From NCBI GenBank assembly GCA_018900295.1, contig JAHIGH010000041.1:1-14654 (forward strand): a stretch of 14,654 nucleotides of DNA, given 5' to 3'. The translations under genes were made by a program, and so were the position numbers. Positions 14,404 to 14,654 of the stretch are shown here, one piece after another. Under the pieces are notes generated by a model, which saw nothing but the letters and a program-made list of their open reading frames with translations, made no database searches and was not told the origin of the DNA. The DNA is from Patescibacteria group bacterium. Its GTDB lineage: Bacteria > Patescibacteriota > Microgenomatia > Levybacterales > UBA12049. Numbering within the stretch: the first letter of the stretch is position 1; each line of letters starts with the position of its first letter.

Positions 14404-14654
14404 TACAAGTAAGAAATCTCTTTTTTAAACATGAGGAATATTTTGTTCTTACAGATATAAGCCTTGAAATAAAGGAAGGCAGCTTTACGGCGATCATCGG
14501 CGCGAACGGCTCCGGAAAAAGCACATTGGCAAAGCACTTTAACGGTCTATTATTGCCTACAAAGGGCGATGTGATAGTTGATGAGATAAATACGAGGAAA
14601 AACCAGGTCGAAATTAGAAAAAAAGTAGGTTTGGTTTTTCAAGATTTTCAGGAC
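14400..14654 (+). CDS. ECF-type ABC transporter ATPase, 5' part (truncated by window end)
   Basis: Eighty-five residues are visible, starting at the ATG that overlaps the bioY stop as ATGA. It opens like an ABC ATPase (MIQVRNLFFKHEE), with Walker A GANGSGKST (34-42) and the Q-loop region VGLVFQDFQD (76-85, Gln81). The typical ECF Q-loop reads FQNPDNQ, so FQDFQD is a variant. The signature, Walker B and His-loop lie outside the window. Position after bioY and ATGA coupling suggest the energising subunit for biotin uptake (BioM/EcfA role); an EcfT/BioN gene would be expected next. Confidence 0.9.
   Translation, partial: MIQVRNLFFKHEEYFVLTDISLEIKEGSFTAIIGANGSGKSTLAKHFNGLLLPTKGDVIVDEINTRKNQVEIRKKVGLVFQDFQD

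Overview
The window looks like a chromosomal segment from an uncultivated bacterium of the Candidate Phyla Radiation (Patescibacteria), perhaps the Microgenomates side. This is inferred from AT-rich DNA, very tight gene packing with overlapping and abutting stops, compact versions of normally longer proteins (HrcA of 244 residues, MetRS of 481), many lipid-linked-sugar membrane enzymes, and scattered short palindromic repeats. Taxonomy cannot be settled from the sequence alone. No tRNA, rRNA, CRISPR array, phage gene or transposase was seen.

Left part (1-6838). A truncated plus-strand gene and a YtxH-like membrane protein (150-533) meet a long minus-strand block head-on. In order of transcription the block is TatD-type DNase (6023-6838), a membrane GT2 glycosyltransferase (4449-5942), a GT39/ArnT-like GT-C glycosyltransferase (2874-4388), a small membrane protein (2537-2890), a MraY/WecA-like sugar-phosphate transferase (1441-2535) and a UbiA enzyme resembling decaprenyl-phosphate phosphoribosyltransferase (528-1466). 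The last four are coupled by overlaps or a 1-base gap and read as a cell-envelope, polyprenyl-linked glycan operon. The MraY-like protein lacks two normally conserved acidic residues. Repeat or palindromic DNA fills both gaps that flank the GT2 gene.

Middle (6839-10594). A 229-base intergenic region holds a minus-strand extended -10 that would give a leaderless tatD mRNA, a MITE-like imperfect inverted repeat bounded by 8-base direct repeats, and a plus-strand -10 for a polytopic membrane protein (7068-8507). That gene ends exactly where the convergent metG (8508-9953) ends. metG has a clear promoter just downstream of a small four-helix membrane protein gene (10015-10368). The 226-base divergent region 10369-10594 holds promoters in both directions.

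Right part (10556-14654). This is the heat-shock operon hrcA-grpE-dnaK. A strong promoter (TTGACA, 17 bases, TATATT) is overlapped by a CIRCE-like operator, and the start codon lies only about 4 bases from the expected transcription start. dnaK has a probable extra promoter of its own. Directly behind dnaK, with a 6-base gap, comes bioY, which overlaps by ATGA a truncated ECF-type ABC ATPase gene. Together they form a biotin uptake system placed behind the chaperone genes; no dnaJ lies between them.
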